A stretch of 64,000 bases of DNA from Paraescarpia echinospica (lineage: Eukaryota; Annelida; Polychaeta; Sabellida; Siboglinidae). Of this stretch, positions 61,385 through 64,000 are shown piece after piece. Every line of letters starts with the position of its first letter. The stretch's first letter is position 1. The stretch is taken from positions 32,750,404-32,814,403 of the forward strand of contig CM034543.1 of assembly GCA_020002185.1 (NCBI GenBank), in the 5' to 3' direction. Under the pieces are notes generated by a model, which searched no databases, had not been told where the DNA came from, and worked only from the letters and a program-made list of their open reading frames with translations. A program made the translations under genes and the position numbers.

Positions 61385-63055
61385 GTGTGTTTTAACAAGT
61401 TTCAGGCAGAGTATGATACACTTCCAGGCAAAAATGTGATACTTACAGGCCTTGTATATAATCCTCCTCACGGTGTAGGACTTTCAGGGTTTTTTATGAA
61501 AGACAAGATACATTGGGTCGTGTGGAAATTGAAAGACCATTCCAAATAAAAGCTTGCTGGGTGGAAATGGTTTCCATCCTACGCAATTATTACTAGCATA
61601 AGCCATTTCGTCAAGTGCAACATCAGTGCGCAGAAGAGAGTTTATCTCGGGAAAAGTTACATTTTCTTGCCATACATCCTTCTGAATGCTCTTATCGCAA
61701 CCATAATAAACGTCGTGATCCTTGACATTTTTTACAAATGCGCGTGCAGGTGCGTCACAAATAAAACATAACACACGAATGCTAGGTTTCTCCTCAAAAC
61801 CATCAATGCTAAGTCCATGTTGCTCAATATGCTGCATTTCAACAATGAAATCATTCAGATATTCATCATTACTACATGGCTTTTGATTTCCACTGAACAA
61901 ACCTCGACATTAACACTGGCCCGATGGCCCGGCGCCTTTTTTGAAGCTGTCGGGCCACCAGTTCTTATATTTTACTGGCCCGACGGGCCACTGGTTTCCG
62001 GTTCTAGAACGCCGCCGAGACGAAGCGGCGGTCACGGCACGACCACATCGGTTATCTGATGCAGTTCGCCAGAATTCGTAGACCCGACTCAGTTATAGGA
62101 CATTGTAAACATAACGTAGATACTAATTTTGATCAATAATGAGTCCAAACTCCAACACTTTTATCATGCGGACGACGGCGTGCAAAGCCATCGAATACAT
62201 TTTCTAACCACCGGCAGCGCAGATTTTTATAACGAGAGACGCCATTTTTAAAGTCCCGCCGCGTCCCTTGGACACATTTTCTACGGTGGTTGGAAGCTGC
62301 CTCGACTTTAGAATTATGCACGCTTTTTCTCCTCCAGATATATGAAAGGAATACAGCTTAAATCAAAATTTAACTAGTGACTAAAGTTACAGAAACCAAA
62401 TGTAACACTGCGTCAGCAAGGGCAAGGCCACTTATCGAATGAACCGTGAAATGTCGTCACACTGGCCAAACTTTATTTATACTTGGCAAATACTGTATAT
62501 ATGCATCTGAGTACACACTTGAACAATATTACAATATTGTTAGCTTTGGACATCTTACTTTGAACAATCAATATGTGTATAGTAACTTCTAACAATTTTA
62601 ACTTTGTTGGTAAACTTATAAAAAAGACTAATAATGTTTTGCACCTCAGTATCAGCGTATTTTTGACGGTAACACAAAATCCGGGACAGTAACTTTCACA
62701 GGCGGGCCACTAACTTTTCAAATCTACTTGAGGCCAGTGGATTAAAAACCTTAATGTCAAGGCCTGTACGATAAAAGGGTCAGAAGCTGCTGGCTTCACA
62801 ATTCTCCCTAAAATGGGCCAAAAGTGTGCTTTCGTACTTTTCAAAATCGGAAGGCCATCTACATTCACCTGAATATGTATGCAATCCAAATCTGACATTT
62901 TCTTCAACTCGGAAGGCCATGTCTGGGAAATACCTTGAGCAATCCCAAAGTGATGGTGGAGTCCACCTGAGATATTCTTGATTCCATAACTCCTAAGTGT
63001 ACTAAGAAGTGTTCGGGGATCCTTAGGCAACTTTGGAAAAGATGGACGCAAAAGT
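61385..63055 (-). pseudogene. Decayed DNA-transposon transposase split by another element
   Basis: The N-terminal half (63051-62770) reads LPKDPRTLLSTLRSYGIKN, GGLHHHFGIAQGI, HIQVNVDGLPILKS and FWPILGRIVKP to SDPFIV. After the inserted element the frame continues at 61903 with GLFSGNQKPCSNDEYLNDFI, VLCFICDAPARAFVKNVKDH, YYGCDKSIQ, NSLLRTDVALDEM and FQFPHDPMYLV. This N(V)DGLP / CDAPARA / QFP.D.M.LV order is a transposase family widespread in animal genomes, perhaps CACTA-like. Downstream of 61484 it decays with frameshifts. It is inactive. Confidence 0.75.
61902..62769. mobile_element. Nonautonomous DNA element inside the transposase relic
   Basis: It separates SDPFIV from GLFSGN of one protein, which fixes the insertion point within a few bases. 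The left end cctcgacattaacactggcc and the reverse complement of the right end (gccttgacattaagg, then ccactggcc) match. The interior has a cgggccac-rich region near 61920-62000 and 62703, and no transposase. Confidence 0.8.
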
Positions 63056-63059
63056 AAGA

Positions 63060-63580
63060 GAAGTCACTGTAGATTAATATGAGAAATTGTAAATTAATTA
63101 GCCCATTCTGCTAATTTGGCAGATATATCAGCATATCTTTCATCCATGAACTCCCGGATATGTCGGGCTCAAAATCACTACTGAAACATTTGGAAAGCCA
63201 TTGGAAAATTCAGACTCCGTCACGGAGCCATGAACTCTACTCATGTCATTGGAAATATATGCACAAATATATACTAGCATATGTAGCAAAACGAAAGAAA
63301 CAGCTGTGAGATGGGAGACTCCTACTAAGATCAGAACTGATCGCTATCGTAGGAGCCACCGAGAAATATTCATATATATTCATAATGTATCTAATCCCAA
63401 GTTTTGTTATAACAAGAAGATGATTATGTCAAACATTTTTTAAAGTTCTAATAGTCTTTCTCTTACATAATGTGCATTGTAGTTGTTTTATTGATGCAAT
63501 GTGCTTTCTAATGTGTTGTGTATGTGTTGTGTACGCATGTTCACATGCAGTCATGCAAGCGAGATTTAGTAGTATTTGAA
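63060..63580. other. Gene-less stretch
   Basis: No gene is supported. Confidence 0.4.
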
Positions 63581-63584
63581 TGAA

Positions 63585-64000
63585 TGAATGAATGAACGTT
63601 TATTCAACAACAACGACAACATAATACATGCACAGTATGGTTTGCTGCTGCTGCTGCTGAAAGGACATAGCTGAAGTCATAGACTTATGTGTTGCTAGGC
63701 CCTTCTCAAACTAAAAAAACTTAATAAATACAACACGAATTATAAATACATTACAAAATAATATTCATAACTCATATATAAACTTTTTTTACCATAGTGC
63801 TTGTATTACTAATACATGGGTTTAACAAAACGTCACCTTCAATTAACAATTCACAAATATGTAGAAAGTAATGACAACTTGAATGTTGTTTTAAATTGTG
63901 TTAAACTTGGAAGCTGGGTCAATTTATTTGGTAAATTGTTCCACGTTTTTATACCCTTGACGGTGAGTGACAGCAGTCTAAGGGTGGTGTTTGTCTTTTT
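63585..64000 (-). repeat. Dispersed retroposon-like 3' end, continuing past the window
   Basis: gaacgtttattcaacaacaa to agacttatgtgttgctaggc is shared with 9440-9550. From 63720 the sequence continues without a counterpart at 9 kb and runs off the window. On the minus strand the end looks like a LINE 3' region. Confidence 0.6.

Overview
The window is animal nuclear DNA, not prokaryotic. It is AT-rich, its genes are split by GT-AG introns, and it is full of microsatellites and decayed mobile elements. The mix (a Mutator-like transposase of the marine-invertebrate type, tRNA-headed SINEs, RTE-, CR1- and L2-like LINE fragments, a Ty3/gypsy remnant, hAT, pogo-like and MULE DNA elements) and the secreted lectin-like gene suggest a marine invertebrate, perhaps a lophotrochozoan such as a mollusc. 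No species can be named from the sequence alone.

Host genes are few. Gene A (minus strand, four exons, 15903 to 9802) and gene B (plus strand, four exons, 52987 to 57465) are paralogues in inverted orientation about 37 kb apart. They encode predicted secreted proteins of about 574 and 565 residues from a family I do not recognise. Intron positions and phases (0, 2, 0) are the same, intron 3 sequence is still alignable, and the end of exon 3 plus the start of intron 3 is almost identical, as expected after gene conversion. A third, broken copy of the last exon lies between them (32755-33250, minus). Between gene A and that relic is a four-exon minus-strand gene (28594 to 24018) for a secreted protein with a signal peptide, a C-type lectin domain, a Thr/Ser linker and a PAN/apple-like domain; all its introns are phase 1. 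A possible orphan signal-peptide exon (16252-16312, plus) sits head to head with the gene A promoter.

Layout: 1-5.4 kb, a dispersed repeat and a Mutator-like transposon with a long open reading frame. 5.4-7.9 kb, a divergent tandem array cut by an RTE-type LINE that has a 16-bp target duplication. 8.0-9.0 kb, a dead hAT transposase. 9.4-16 kb, gene A with SINE and LINE insertions in intron 1. 16-24 kb, nonautonomous DNA elements, a SINE and tandem repeats. 24-28.6 kb, the lectin gene, with a LINE in intron 2. 29.0-32.4 kb, a FLYWCH/MULE transposon with 8-bp target duplications and nested LINE pieces. 32.8-33.3 kb, the pseudogene. 34.5-41 kb, a dispersed repeat, a 2.6-kb terminal-inverted-repeat element and a 5'-truncated gypsy element. 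41.6-51 kb, LINE and SINE fragments and microsatellites. 52-57.7 kb, gene B. 58-64 kb, a 42-bp coding-type minisatellite, a decayed transposase split by a second transposon, and a terminal dispersed repeat.

How the genes might work together is inference only. A, B and the lectin gene all encode predicted secreted products, so the locus may hold extracellular, perhaps mucosal or defensive, proteins. Nothing in the sequence proves that role.
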